From Brachypterus glaber (lineage: Eukaryota; Arthropoda; Insecta; Coleoptera; Kateretidae), in the NCBI GenBank assembly GCA_958510825.1, contig OY294051.1, positions 27,329,265 through 27,393,264 on the forward strand: a stretch of DNA of 64,000 nucleotides, written 5' to 3'. Shown piece after piece: positions 45,728-56,735 of the stretch (the stretch's first letter is position 1; every line of letters begins with the position of its first letter). Below the pieces are notes generated by a model that did not search any database, was not told the DNA's origin, and saw only the letters and a program-made list of their open reading frames with translations. The translations under genes were made by a program, and so were the position numbers.

Positions 45728-46012
45728 CGAAAACGTTACGCCCCGTTACAGAGGGGGGGGGGGGGGTGGGTGTCAGTAAAAATGTTACGTAACACTTAAA
45801 AAATTATAAACTTATAAAATGTTTATTGGATCACGTTTTTAACAATGATCTAGGCTTAAAGAGACGGATTCCTTGCAAAATTTATTGCACACGGCGTGGT
45901 TAACAGTTAACTAAATCCTCTAAACAAAAACAATTAGAGGTGGAAAACCATAGTCAATAACCATTAAAAAATGGCCAAATTTTGCGTTACGTAATACTTG
46001 AACGCTCCCTTA
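45728..46012. mobile_element. F5 element, longer copy
   Basis: AACGTTACGCCCCGTTACAG and a G14 run lie on the left, with ATGTTACGTAACACTT. The right arm has TTTTGCGTTACGTAATACTT then GAACGCTCCCTTA. The left terminus is less clear than in the other copies. Confidence 0.55.
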
Positions 46013-46188
46013 GTCACTTGCAGTGAAAAAGAGAAGAGCTGACTATAAAAGATATCAAAATATCGTTTGTTCTATGAATTTCAAACAGCGAAAATTGTAA
46101 TGCCAACCCAAAACAAAAATCCCTAAATCGGTCATCAATTTAAATGTAAGTTTTTTTTTTAATTTTAGACCAAGAAAAGATAGGATAA

Positions 46189-46303
46189 GTACTCGTTTCA
46201 TAACACGTTTTTAGCGCACTAGTACTTTAGAAAACTCGTCGCAAGCGGCTTGTTTGGACTTTTGTACTTTTGCGCTAAAAACGGCTGTTATGAAACTAGT
46301 ACT
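46189..46303. repeat. Foldback hairpin, ~115 bp
   Basis: AGTACTCGTTTCATAACACG and TTTTTAGCGCA pair with TGCGCTAAAAACGGCTGTTA and TGAAACTAGTACT. The loop is near CTCGTCGCAAGCGGC. Confidence 0.8.
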
Positions 46304-46817
46304 TTAATATACTATTTAACCTATGAAATTTACAACTTTTTCGAATTTCAAAGTAGGTGGGGGAGATGCTACCCCCATCCCCCATAGCTATGGCCCTGAG
46401 GACTAGGCAAACCATTCAAAAAGTCCAAACCTGAGGTAAATCAAGAACTTGATGGGTGAAGATATAATTTTTATGCGTGTATTTCGAATTCCTTGAGTTC
46501 GATTTGCCGACTAACAGTTAAATCAGGTGCGTGACCTTGCTTAACGGAAATTCAGAATTTATCTTATCAGGATTCTCTTTCCGAGAAGTTTTAATTTATG
46601 CATATTTGTCTGGCAAGAAATTGAAATTCTTATGCACCTAAACGGAGAGAGAAATTTTTATTTTGGGTCGGATTTTCCATTTCAAATTGCTTAGGGTGAC
46701 AAATTTTGGAGGTCGACAAATTTTTAGATGACATATTTTCCGGAAAAAGACTTGTCCTGGGGATGTTCAAGTATTACGTAAGCAAAATTCATACACGTTA
46801 TATTCCGTTTCTTGCTT

Positions 46818-47055
46818 AGGGAACATTCAAGTATTACGTAACGCAAATTGTACCAAAATTCATACACTTCATACCCCGGTTCCCACGTTATTAAACGCTG
46901 TAGAGATTTTATATTTTTGCTACCCCCTTAAGACACCCCTTATTTGAGGGGTAGCCAAAACATGAAATCTCTACAGCCTTTAATAACGCGAAAGACGGGG
47001 TATGAAATGTATGAATTTTGGTACAATTTGCGTTACGCAACACTTGAACGTTCCC
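46818..47055. mobile_element. F5 palindromic element
   Basis: AGGGAACATTCAAGTATTAC pairs with ACACTTGAACGTTCCCT. The arms continue through TTTGGTACAATTTGCGTTAC and its inverse to a centre near ACACCCCTTATTTGAGGGGT. A partial third arm lies immediately left (46765-46810), suggesting insertion into or beside an older copy. Confidence 0.8.
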
Positions 47056-47070
47056 TTATTTAAAGCTATG

Positions 47071-47325
47071 TCGTCGGCTTACAAGTAAAGAGCACTAAGT
47101 CCAAAAACATAGTTTTGAGATATTGACAAATTTAATTTTCATTGTTGTTTTTTAATTTTTGTAATAATTGTTTTTGGAAAAAAACTACCGCAAATTGCAA
47201 TGACATGTTTGGACATAATGATGTCCCATTTGCTTTAACTGCAGAAAAAGAAAAATTGAAGTAGTTTAATTCAACTAGATTTGAAAAAAGACATGGACTT
47301 AGTGCCTTTTACTTGTAGGCCCACG
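47071..47325. mobile_element. TIR element, first of a back-to-back pair
   Basis: TCGTCGGCTTACAAGTAAAG and AGCACTAAGTC at the left pair with GACTTAGTGCC and TTTTACTTGTAGGCCCACGA at the right. No coding sequence. Confidence 0.75.
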
Positions 47326-48111
47326 ACGTCGGCTTACAAGTAAAGAGCACTAAGTCAATAAAATAATATAAAAAACAACTATTTAAAATTAAAACCCTTC
47401 TATTAATTAAACGTAATGTATAACTATAAAGTAGAAAACAAGATGTTTACATACATTTTCAAAAAACTAGATTTTTAAAAGAAGGGTTTGGACTTTTTGA
47501 TTGTTTAAAAAACGTTTCCAAAATTAATAAAATTAATTAGTATTAATTATATGAAACTGCTTACTATGCCAGAACTAAGACAGTTTTCAGAGGCCATCGG
47601 CTGTGCCGGCAAAGAAGCATCTCCTAAAGTCAATAATTATAATGAATCATTATTAATGATAAAACACTTCACGGTGCAATTCTAAGGGCTCTTTTCCGAA
47701 CTTGCCGCGAACTTTAGTTTTTTTCTTATATTCGTGTTATTTATGTAGTAACCAAGGATTTAAGAGCAAAATTAAAATAATCTATCAGCTAAAATTTGAA
47801 TGCGTTTGTCAGTACAATAAATAACGCGTTATTGTATCATATATTGATTCGAGCAATCATATTTTTATAAATTAACTCTTTTTAGAAAGTCGCTTAGTGC
47901 AGAAGTAAAGTGACTTAGTGCCTATTGCTAGATAAAATTTTAATCACAATCAAATTGGTGCGTTTTGTATAGTGGGTAAACTCCCTTGGCAGTCCACCTA
48001 GAAGTTAGTTCGGTTTACCTATACATAGATCATCAAAAATTAACTACAGTGCTATTAAAATCCCATTTTTGCAAAAAAGTGACTTAGTGCCTTTTACTTG
48101 TAAGCCGACGA
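47326..48111. mobile_element. TIR element, second of the pair
   Basis: Same TIR: ACGTCGGCTTACAAGTAAAG at the left and GACTTAGTGCCTTTTACTTG then TAAGCCGACGA at the right. It begins where the first ends. About 530 bp longer inside, with no recognised protein. Confidence 0.75.
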
Positions 48112-48265
48112 TATAGACTTCATATTTTGGCTACACAGTAAAAAAAATGTGTAAATTTACATGCTAAATCAAAGGTAATATGTTGCCAAGCAGGTGCACG
48201 TAAAATTTACGAGATTTAACTTGTAATTTTACAATTTTTTAGGAATTTTACCTACATGTACATTA

Positions 48266-49302
48266 GGGTGCCCAGTCAAAATTAAAAAATTAAAAAATAT
48301 TTTTTTTTAGGGTCCCACCCTGTATAAATATTCATTTAGGTCAAAAACCAACCCTTAATTTTTTTCAGATTTTTAAAAAAATATTTAGAGGTGGCGCCCG
48401 GCGGTTTTTTGAGAGAGAAAACATGTTAAGCCTTTTTATTTTTTAAATATAAAAACGTTGAAATCAGGCGATTTTAGGAAGGGAAATTATTTTTAAATAA
48501 TAGGGGAATATTAAAAAAAAAATACCCTTTTACATGAAAAAATAGCTTTACCGGGGTAAAAAACATTGTAAAAATTGACGTATGAAGCTTATTTATGCTA
48601 CAAATTCATTGATAAGTACCAAATAACGCCTCATATTATTTTTTTTAATAAAAAGAACAGGATGTCCAAAAAAATTACAAATCCCATAAATGTAAAAAAA
48701 TCACTTTATTTCGATAAAAGAGATGATATTTGGCCAAAAAACATAATAATATGTACAAATTGCATACTACAAGGCATTTTAAAAACATTTTTTATTTATT
48801 TGCTACAGAATTAATATTTTATTGCAATTTAATGCATTTTTTTTAACTTTTATTGAGATATTTAATTATTTTTTTGGACACCCTGTACTTTTTTTGAAAA
48901 AAGTAATTATAAACCCTGAATTCGGACAAATTGAAGAATACCGTGGAAAAAAAGAACTCTGTAAAAAATTCTAAATGCATTTTTTTCTAGCCTTTATTAA
49001 GCTCATGTGTCAATTTTTAGCATTTTTACCCCATAAAAAAAATCGGTTTTATTTTTGTAGAGAGGCAGGAAATTGAGAATATTCCTTTATTATTCAGAAA
49101 CACTTTTTTGTTCCATAAACGCCCAATATCAAAGTTTGTATATCCTTAAAAAATAAAAACCCTTCACATGATTTTCTATTTAAAAAAGCGCTGGGCGGAA
49201 CCTCTAAATTTTTTTAAAAATCTAAAATCACGGTTGTTTTTTCACCTAAAAGAACAATTTTAAGGGGTGGGACCTATACAATTACGTAGGTCCTGGGCAC
49301 CC
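48266..49302. mobile_element. Middle TIR element, TA duplication
   Basis: It starts GGGTGCCCAG and ends CTGGGCACCC. TA lies at 48264-48265 and 49303-49304, at the centre of the outer palindrome. Diverged arms of about 330 bp share GGTCCCACCC, TTTAGAGGTGGCGCCCGGCG with its inverse, and AAAATTGACRYATGA-type blocks. No transposase. Confidence 0.8.
48658..48885. mobile_element. Innermost TIR element (CAGGRTGTCCAAAAAAATTA)
   Basis: CAGGATGTCCAAAAAAATTA at the left and TAATTATTTTTTTGGACACCCTG at the right. About 228 bp, lying near the centre of the middle element. Confidence 0.7.
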
Positions 49303-49421
49303 TAATGTACATGTAACATTGTTAAAAAATTGTAAAATTACAAATTAAATCTTGTAAATTTTACGTGCACATGCTTGGCAACATATTACCTCTGATTTAG
49401 CATATTATTTTTTGTAGTGTA

Positions 49422-50084
49422 CCCCTAACACCCCCCTATCACTCCCCCTATCACCCCCTATTAGAGGGCTAGCCAAATTATGACATCTCTACACTCACGG
49501 CGTATCCAAACTGGATTTATCTAAAATTTTCACCTCCATCAAAAATTCTTATTAATTCTTGTTAAGTAATCAAATACAAACAAATAAAGCCAAAAAGTAA
49601 AATAATATTGTGGGATTTTTTTTTGTTTTATTACAAAAAACGTATAAAATAGAGGCGTACAATAAGGCCTCATTTTAAAATTTATTTCAAATGAGTTGAA
49701 TTTTTTATAAAACCTTACAAGATACTTTTTATTCAATATGAAAATTAACCAAATCCTATTATTCTAAGACCTTCAAAATGGGCCCAAACGCCAAAAAATG
49801 GCACTTTTTCTAGTTTTTCGATAATACTGGCTCTTTTTTGAAAAAGTTTAATTCTATTAACTATTTTACTGGCTATAAAATGTTTTTTTAATTTTCAAAA
49901 GTAAATAAAAAAGTTTTGGGCCTTAAAATGCGATAAAAAGTCAAGAAAACATGCATAAATCCTCTCATATTGCCTCTATGGTAAATTTTATCAAAATGTT
50001 CTTTCAGACAAACTTATTAAAGATTACTTACGCTACAAAATCACGTCTCTTTTTTAATCGGTTTCAAAATAAAAAAGTTTTATA
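49422..50084. other. No gene seen
   Basis: CACCCCCCTATCACTCCC and AGAGGGCTAGCCAAATTATG (49429-49480) recall the centre of the F5 element at 46818. The rest is AT-rich without coding signature. Confidence 0.4.
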
Positions 50085-50550
50085 CTTGGGTCGGATAGAA
50101 GTAGCCATTACCGGGGGCATGCAAAAATTAGAATTTTAAAAAACTCTTTTTTCAAGTAGACACTTTAAACTATTGTTCACCAAGCGGAATGTCATGTCGA
50201 CGCTGTTAATACTCAGTGTCATGGTCCATGACTCATGGAGAAGGATTTAATTTTTTTATTTGCAAATTGTTTCTCTTTTCAAAAAACGAATAGTTAATAC
50301 AAAAATATTGTTTTTTTTTAATTAATTATTCGTTTTTTGAAAAGGGAAACAATTTTCAAAAAAAAAATTTAAGTCTTTCTCTATGAGTCATGGACCATGA
50401 CCAAGTGACTCACTGAGTATTAACAGCGTCGACATGACATTCTGCTAGGTGAAAAATAGTTTAAAGTGTCTATTTACTTGAAAAAAGAGTTTTTTTATCA
50501 TATTAATTTTTGCATGCCCCCGGTAATGGCTACTTCGATCCGACCCGTGC
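50085..50550. mobile_element. 466-bp near-perfect palindrome
   Basis: CTTGGGTCGGATAGAAGTAG pairs with CTACTTCGATCCGACCC. CCATTACCGGGGGCATGCA, TGTCATGTCGACGCTGTTAA and AAAAAACGAATA all pair with near-identical inverses. The centre is near 50315. TATA precedes the left tip and TTATA follows the right tip. Confidence 0.8.
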
Positions 50551-51126
50551 TTATAAATGACACTTAATTATCTTTACAATATTAGAAAAAGAAAAAAGCG
50601 CAAATTTTTCTCAAAATTACGTAATGTTATATGCGTAACAAGTAGTTCGATGACGTATCAAGTTGTTCTAAATATAAAACATATTTTAACTTTTTTTTAT
50701 TGTTCATTTATGGTATGTCAAACACGTAGTAGTAGATAGTCCCATTGCCGGTCAGTGAAATAACCGATTGAACCAGTTTCAGTACAAATAGTACTGCCAA
50801 TAAAACAAAACATTCTCCTATAGTTCAATATTAACAAAAAAAATAAAAAAAAACTAAAAATGGAACGGTTTGGACTTACATTCTTGCGAAAAAGTTTTAA
50901 CATTTTGTTTCTTTATCAGTATCCATTTATTTTGGGTGATTATGAAAATCAAATGTAAAGAGGGGTTCTGATTTTTTAATGTATGTACAAAACTTTTTAC
51001 AAAGTATTACGCAACTCTTAAAGTTCACATTTTTTATGGCCATCATAAATAAATGTGTAGCACGCGCTGAAGTTGACACCTCAAAAATACGGTTCCAGCG
51101 ATAGCTCCGCTTGGACGAGACAAACA
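50551..51126. other. No gene seen
   Basis: AT-rich. Short frames lack a recognisable protein signature. The last 200 bases are the outer, diverged part of the F2-related palindrome that follows. Confidence 0.4.
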
Positions 51127-51365
51127 TTTCTATACGTTTTTGGGGTCGCTGAATCCGAATCTGGGATTGGTTTGGCTCGGTCAGGTCGCATTTAGTTGCT
51201 AACCTCAAAAAAGTGATGAAAGTTGAAACATTTCATCACTTTTTTGAGGTAAGCAAGGAAATGCGACCTGACGGAGTCAAACCCAGATTCGGATTCAGCG
51301 ACACCAAAAACGTATAAAAATGTTTCTCCTCTGGAAAAACAGACCGGTTTTTGGTGTGCCTGTGC
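51127..51365. mobile_element. F2-related palindrome
   Basis: TTCTATACGTTTTTGGGGTC and GCTGAATCCGAATCTGGG at the left pair with inverses at 51280-51322. GGTCAGGTCGCATTT pairs with AAATGCGACCTGAC. The centre is near 51225 (AAAGTTGAAAC). It ends near the F2-like tip GGTTTTTGGTGTGCCTGTG. A smaller inverted pair, TGGTTTGACCCGGT with ACCGAGTCAAACCA, lies at 51446-51492. Confidence 0.7.
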
Positions 51366-51724
51366 GGAAGTACCTGTACGAAAATTAAAAAAATGAACGA
51401 CTTGTTCACCAGATCTGCAGACGAGACAAATTTCTATACGTTTTTGGTTTGACCCGGTCAGGTCACATTTCGTTCCTAACCGAGTCAAACCAACTCCAGA
51501 TTCGGATTCTGGGGAAACAGACTTTTTTTCTTGTGTGTTTAGTTAACTAATTGGAGTTTCTATAAGTAATAAATCATCATCAGTCATCGGCGAATTTCCC
51601 ATACTCGCATAGGCGTCGATTCTATCGTTGACGCGAGGTTTTAAATATTTACATTTTTATTTTCTTCGAAAAACACCGATATATTTACATATTTATAGTT
51701 AATATGTATATTCAATATTGTTGT

Positions 51725-51775
51725 GTGAAACAAATTATTCGTCAAACGTTTCGATTTAGTGACCTTTATAAAAAT
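51725..51775 (-). repeat. Penelope-like end motif, degraded
   Basis: On the minus strand, AAGGTCACTAAATCGAAACG then TTTGACGAATAA. The CGAAACG context resembles the other hammerhead-like motifs, but no CUGANGA box is present. A weak lead only. Confidence 0.25.
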
Positions 51776-51876
51776 TTCCCTCATAATTCGGCAAAATTAT
51801 TCCGTAAGCCTATGTTTCTGTTTATTTTCAACGTTGATGAGTCATAACTGAATTTATTCCGATTAATGATCATCAT

Positions 51877-52729
51877 TAGTCCAGTCAAATAACGAGAAAT
51901 TCCTTTGTTAAATTGCAATAAATGTACACAGGCTGATATTTTAAAGGGTAGTAGATGGTAACACAAAACTCCTGTTAGTTTTTCACTGAGTGATTTGCGT
52001 AAGGGGTGTCCGCCATCTTGAATTTTATGGGTTAGTGCGGTTATCTTGATAAATATGCATCTTACGATAAAAATGCATACAACCAATTTTGTTAAGGAGA
52101 ATATTTTCAATAATTTTTTAAATATATTAATAACAATCGAGTTATAAATATTCAAGAATGGCCATTTGGGGGTGAAATTGGATATTTCGATTTTTCAACC
52201 AAATATAAAAAGATATAAGCGAACTTGTAGCTCCTGAAATTCTCTATAAGTTTTCTACATTTTCATAAGTATTTTGTGGGCGAGGAAAGTCGAGTTGCGC
52301 CCTCTGTAACCGTACCAAAGTATCTATGAAAATTTATAATATATGAAACTTATAGAGAATTTCAAGAGCTACAAGTTTGCTCATAACCACTTTTATCGTC
52401 CGATGAATAATTTGGTTGAAAAATGGAAAAAACCAATTTCACCTCCAACATGGCTATTTTTAAATTTACTCGATTGTTATTAATATATTAAAAAAAAACG
52501 ATCCAAACAAAAATTGTTGTAAATTTCCTCCTTAACAAAATTGGTTATATGAATTGTTATCGTAAGATGCATATTAGGCACCCCACCCCTAAAATTCAAG
52601 ATAGCGGACACCCCTTACGCAAATCACCCGGTGAAAAACTAATAGTAGTGTTCTGTTACCATCCACTACTACCCTTTAAAATATTAGCCCGTGCACATTT
52701 ATTGCAATTTGCATTTATTATTTAACTAC
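51877..52729. mobile_element. F3 long foldback element, copy 3
   Basis: Starts TAGTCCAGTCAAATAACGAG. The arms share AATGCATACAACCAATTTTG, GCGTAAGGGGTGTCCGCCAT and CTACAAGTTTGC with inverses. The hinge lies near GAGTTGCGCCCTCTGTAACC. The right tip is degraded (TTATTTAACTACA). Confidence 0.8.
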
Positions 52730-52864
52730 ACGTACAGAATTTATTAGTGCAAAGAACCGAAAATCCATTTTTTTTTGGTTGAGATACCTACGAGGTTGAG
52801 GAAGTAACACGACGATATGTGATTTTTCACAAACTTAATAGTCCATTTTAAAACAGTGTTATCA

Positions 52865-53340
52865 AAAAATTAATAATCGTCTGTGATTTGTCAAAATAAA
52901 TGATACGAGTATTTCTTAAAAATTTAAATAAAAATTAGCGTAAACGCAGCTTAAATTTAAATTTAAAAAAAAATTCTGTCGTATTTAAAATACTATATAT
53001 TTAAAAAAAACTGGTGGGCGATGCTATAACATAGTAACAAAAATGTATTAAATATTGATATGATCATATTATGAATATTATGAATAATACATTTTTAAGA
53101 AAAAATCTATTTTATTACCAAAAATTAATAATTGTCTGTGATTTTTTGAAACAATTTATATTTCTTGAAAATTTAAATAAAAATTTGCGTAAATTTAGCT
53201 TAAATTTAACTAGAAAAAAATATTCTGTATTATTTAAAATACTATTTATTATAAAAAAACTGGCTGGCCATGTTATAATATGGTAATATATATGTATATT
53301 AGCAAAAATTTATTAAAATATTAATATGATCATAATAATA
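52865..53340 (+). repeat. Diverged tandem duplication (~245 bp x2)
   Basis: Unit 1 from about 52865 and unit 2 from about 53112 share AAAAATTAATAATCGTCTGTG or its variant, then TTTCTTRAAAATTTAAATAA, then TATTTAAAATACTAT and AAAAAACTGGYKGGC. Roughly three quarters of positions agree by eye. No coding sequence recognised. Confidence 0.7.
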
Positions 53341-53344
53341 CATA

Positions 53345-53436
53345 AAAAAAATAAAGCTTTTAATAACGCGAGAACCGGGATGTGAATTGTATGATTTTTG
53401 GTACAATTTGCGTTACGTAATATATAGACAGCCCCT
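53345..53436. repeat. F5 partial copy
   Basis: TTTAATAACGCGAGAACCGG, then TTGGTACAATTTGCGTTACG and TAATA, matching the right half of 46818-47055. Left end missing. Confidence 0.65.
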
Positions 53437-53588
53437 AAGATTGACTATCTCGTGTTTAAAATTTTTAGAAAAATCCAAATAATTTTTGAAAAGCGAGAAG
53501 AAAATGGTACAACAACCAGGAAAGTTTTGAATAAAAAAGAAAACTAAAGCATTAATCTGCATATATTTTGTTATAATGAAGCAATATA

Positions 53589-54205
53589 CAGGGTGTCTCA
53601 ACGAAGACGACTCGGTCGATATATAGTAAAGTATCCACTTTAGAGAAAAACTTAAATGGGAAAAGTTGTATGGTTTTAAAAAAGGCACATTCTAAAAATA
53701 TTTTGTTTTTTTTTCAATTTCAATTTACAATTTTATAAAACCAAGAAACCTACATTTCATGCGGTCCATCCTCTTAAGACTATTACAATTTATTGTTTTT
53801 ATAACTATTTTCTTAAATATTTCAAATTAATCTATTAAATAAATATTTTAACTTAAGTTATTTTACATAATTACACATTTGTTTTTCTTAAGTACAAATA
53901 AATCACAAGTAATACATATCACAAATACAATAATACTTATTTATATTAATAAGTTATAGAAGGTTTAAGCTTAAAGTGTGTTTTTTTAAACTATTTTTAA
54001 AAGAAATAAGTGGTAAAGATTTAAGATAATTTGGGAGAGAATTAAAACATGATACCCCACTACCCACCCTAGGAGGACCACCATATTTCAAAATATTTTT
54101 AGAATGTGCCTTTTTTAAAACCATACAACTTTTCCCTTCAAATTTTTTCTCTAAAGTGGATACTTTACTATATATTGTCCGAGTCGGCTTCATTGAGACA
54201 CCCTG
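53589..54205. mobile_element. TIR element (CAGGGTGTCTC) carrying an RT tail
   Basis: Tips CAGGGTGTCTCAACGAAGAC and its inverse ending TTGAGACACCCTG, with TATA at both outer edges. The arms (about 110 bp) share AAAGTATCCACTTTAGAGAA and AAAAGTTGTATGGTTTTAAA. The interior includes a LINE-type RT C-terminal remnant on the minus strand. Confidence 0.8.
53954..54055 (-). pseudogene. LINE RT C-terminal tail inside TIR element
   Basis: The frame reads KYGGPPRVGSGVSCFNSLPN and YLKSLPLISFKNSLKKHTLS to a stop at 53954. FN-x-LP, LKS and FK-x-x-LK are the spacing pattern of the C-terminal tail of CR1/Jockey-like ORF2. Residues nearer the frame's Met come from the TIR arm. Only about 35 residues are informative, so the family is not assigned. 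Confidence 0.5.
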
Positions 54206-54280
54206 TATATAACACGGCACTCAATAAGTTTCATAAAACGATGTGGCAGAAATCTTTTAACCTGTTTAAAGATTACTGGC

Positions 54281-54468
54281 CTATAATATGTCAAACTACA
54301 ATAAATGTACACGGGCTCATATTTTAAAGGGTAGTAGTGGATAGTAACAGAAGACTCCTGTTAGTTTTTCACCGAGTGACTTGCGTAAGGAGTGTTCTGT
54401 TAACATCCACTACTACCCTTTAAAATATCATTTATTGCAATTTACATTTATTATTTGACTGGACTATA
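54281..54468. mobile_element. F3 miniature (188 bp)
   Basis: Keeps only the outer F3 sequence: AATAAATGTACACGGGCTCA, AAAGGGTAGTAGTGGATAGT, then the inverse half TCCACTACTACCCTTTAAAA and TTATTTGACTGGACTATA. About 700 bp of the full-length interior is gone. Confidence 0.85.
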
Positions 54469-55184
54469 AACAAGTTTTGACAACGGTAGATAATATGTAA
54501 GCTAGCACTTAATTAGGTAGTAAAAAAAGTTTTTAGCGATTTAGTCACTCATTAGATATAATTCGAATCGATGTATAATAGGTTTTCACAAACAATAATA
54601 TTTTTAAAAACCTATTTATTATAGGTATTCTTCACAGCACTAAGCGTTAGAAAAGTATAATACCTACGATACACGGTGGGGATGATTTCAAATCTAGCAG
54701 GACAAAAATAGCAAAACCAACTTTTAAATAAACGGATTAAAGTATTATTACCTGAAAACGAACTGTTTAAAGTTTAATAAAATGACTAAAAAAAGCCCTT
54801 GGATATTACATGTTTATATTTTTATAGAGCCTAAAGTCGACATATAAGCAAGTAAAAAAAAACTGTTTTTGTTGGCTGCATTAAGTGGTACAGAACGGAT
54901 GTTTTAAAGTACTATTAAGTTTTGTGTTTTATACATTATTAAGATCAACGTATGTACTTTAAATCGCTAGCTTTATTTTTTTTTTAACGAAATTATTTTA
55001 AATTTGATATTAACTTTTATTTTACTTGACAAATGTATCAATTTATTTTATTTTGTTTGGTCTAAAATTTGATTCATCTTGATTCTGGTAATAAATTTTT
55101 AACTCTCGAATAGCTTATTTTTAACTGTATAAAACCATAGTAAATTTGGCCGCATAAAGCTGCATATTTTTTTACATGCTTATA
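54469..55184. other. AT-rich stretch, no gene seen
   Basis: TTGGCTGCATTAAGTGGTAC at 54873 recalls the first bases of the window. No coding signature. Confidence 0.4.
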
Positions 55185-55915
55185 CAGCCTGTTCCAGAAC
55201 TCGCGTACCGAAATTTAAGAGGTGATTCTACATCCAAAAATATGAAAAAAAGTTTCTATAAAGGTTGGTCCGGAAATGAGCCCTAAGGGAGCTACGGTCC
55301 TTCGAAGATGACGTATTGAATGGGGAACAAAAAAAAGCACCAATAAAATTTTAATGCTGCAGGGTGATTCTTCATTTAAAACAGACCAAAAAAGTATTAT
55401 ACACCAAAACACCTAAATTTAATATTAAAGGAGTAATAGCCTTTTAAAAAGTAACGTTTTTGGTGGCACAAAATGTTACTTCCTCTTAATTGCATTTTTT
55501 TTGATAACGGTTGCTCCTACAGTGTTACACTATATGATATATTATATGTATTTTTACTCTAGAAATCTATATTTTTTACAACAAATCCAAAAAACATACA
55601 CATAGAAAAGTTTGGGGCAAAAATGTTTTAAGCCTCATATATTTTGTCCGTCTGGGCACGCCTCTGGATAAATTAAAAAAATAAATTAACATAAACTTAT
55701 TGCCCTTATTAATACTAGTATACATGCAAAAGCTCGCCGCTCTAGCTTAAACGGTACCCGAGTTATTAATTAAAAACCTTATTTTTATTAAAATTTTAAA
55801 GGGCCCTAGATCCCTTAGGGCTCATTTCCGGACCAACCTTTATAGGAACTTTTTTTATATTTTTGGATCTAGAATCACCTCTTAAATTTTGGCATGCCAG
55901 TTATGGATCACCCTG
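55185..55915. mobile_element. F4 TIR element, copy 3
   Basis: Left CAGCCTGTTCC (decayed tip), then TTTAAGAGGTGATTCTACAT, TTTCTATAAAGGTTGGTCCG and ATGAGCCCTAAGGGAGCTAC. The right half has the inverse of these and ends ATGGATCACCCTG before TA. It is longer than copy 1 because of an extra central block that is also present in copy 2. Confidence 0.8.
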
Positions 55916-55984
55916 TATTATATATGTGTGTTCGAGCAAAAACATTTGTGTTGATATATATTTTAAATTTATGCTTTAACATCG

Positions 55985-56170
55985 GCCCAAAATCGGTATT
56001 GGGGGTTTTCGGGGTCAAAGATTACAAATTTTTGGTCAAAATTAAAAAATTTAAAATGGCGGGGCGCCAATATGGCGAATTTTAGCATTTATAAGCTATG
56101 CCGACTCAAAATCGGAATATAGGGATTTTTGGGGTTGTAAATTACGAATTTTCGGTCAAAATTTAAAAAT
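55985..56170 (+). repeat. F7-like tandem units (2)
   Basis: CCCAAAATCGGTATTGGGGG with GATTACAAATTTTTGGTCAA, then CTCAAAATCGGAATATAGGG with AATTACGAATTTTCGGTCAA, spaced about 120 bp. Similar units are at 63119-63545. Confidence 0.7.
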
Positions 56171-56685
56171 TTATATTTTTTGGTTTTTTTTTTTATTGAA
56201 ATTTACAATATTTAACCCCCCAAAATTGACCCTTAAGCTTTAGATTCTTAAAATTATTTTTTCCGTTATCAACAGTTATTTAGAGTTGGTTTTATTTTTT
56301 TTTTTTAGATTTTCCCTCTCAAGCTTTAGATTTTTAAACTATTTTTCTCGTTATCAACAGATTATTTTAAGCTAATACTGAAAATTTTAGAATATTGTAC
56401 ATCTAGAAATTCGATTTGCCCCACTGTGCGATGGTTTTTAAATTTACAAAATAGTCTTAAGTTATCAAAAAAAATATACAAATTTTTTTTTTTTCAGTTG
56501 TATCTAAAAGCGTCAAAAAGCTTGGAGATCAACCCTAAAAAACAATACTATTCAAAAATAAAAAAAATACAATTTTTTTTCAATTCTTTTTTTCAACTTT
56601 TTTTCGTTTTTCAAAAAAAGATTTTTTTTTGAAGTTGCGTTATTTGGGAAAATGCAATATACCATCCACTGTTAATAGTATATAA
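56171..56685. other. Low-complexity T/A-rich DNA, no gene
   Basis: AGATTCTTAAAATTATTTTT and AGATTTTTAAACTATTTTTC with GTTATCAACAG form a diverged tandem pair (56240-56370). No coding signature. Confidence 0.45.
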
Positions 56686-56735
56686 TGGAATGCGTAGCAT
56701 ATAGCACATATGTTCACGGCTTGTTTTGTCTTTAA
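56686..56735 (+). repeat. F6 terminal hairpin (solo)
   Basis: AGTATATAATGGAATGCGTA, GCATATAGC, then GTTCACGGCTTG. Same order as the F6 ends at 12738 and 29600. Confidence 0.6.

Larger units (their letters stand above)
48134..49419. mobile_element. Outer TIR element of a three-level nest
   Basis: CACAGTAAAAAAAATGTG at the left and the inverse-like CATATTATTTTTTGTAGTG at the right, with TA at 48132-48133 and 49420-49421. The arms share ATATGTTGCCAAGCA, GTGCACGTAAAATTTAC and ACATGTACAT. Without its insert, this would be a near-palindromic element of about 250 bp. Confidence 0.8.

Noticed and set aside
51565..51585. Hammerhead-like CTGATGATGA on the minus strand near a GAAAC
   Set aside because: Helix II cannot pair beyond the first position.
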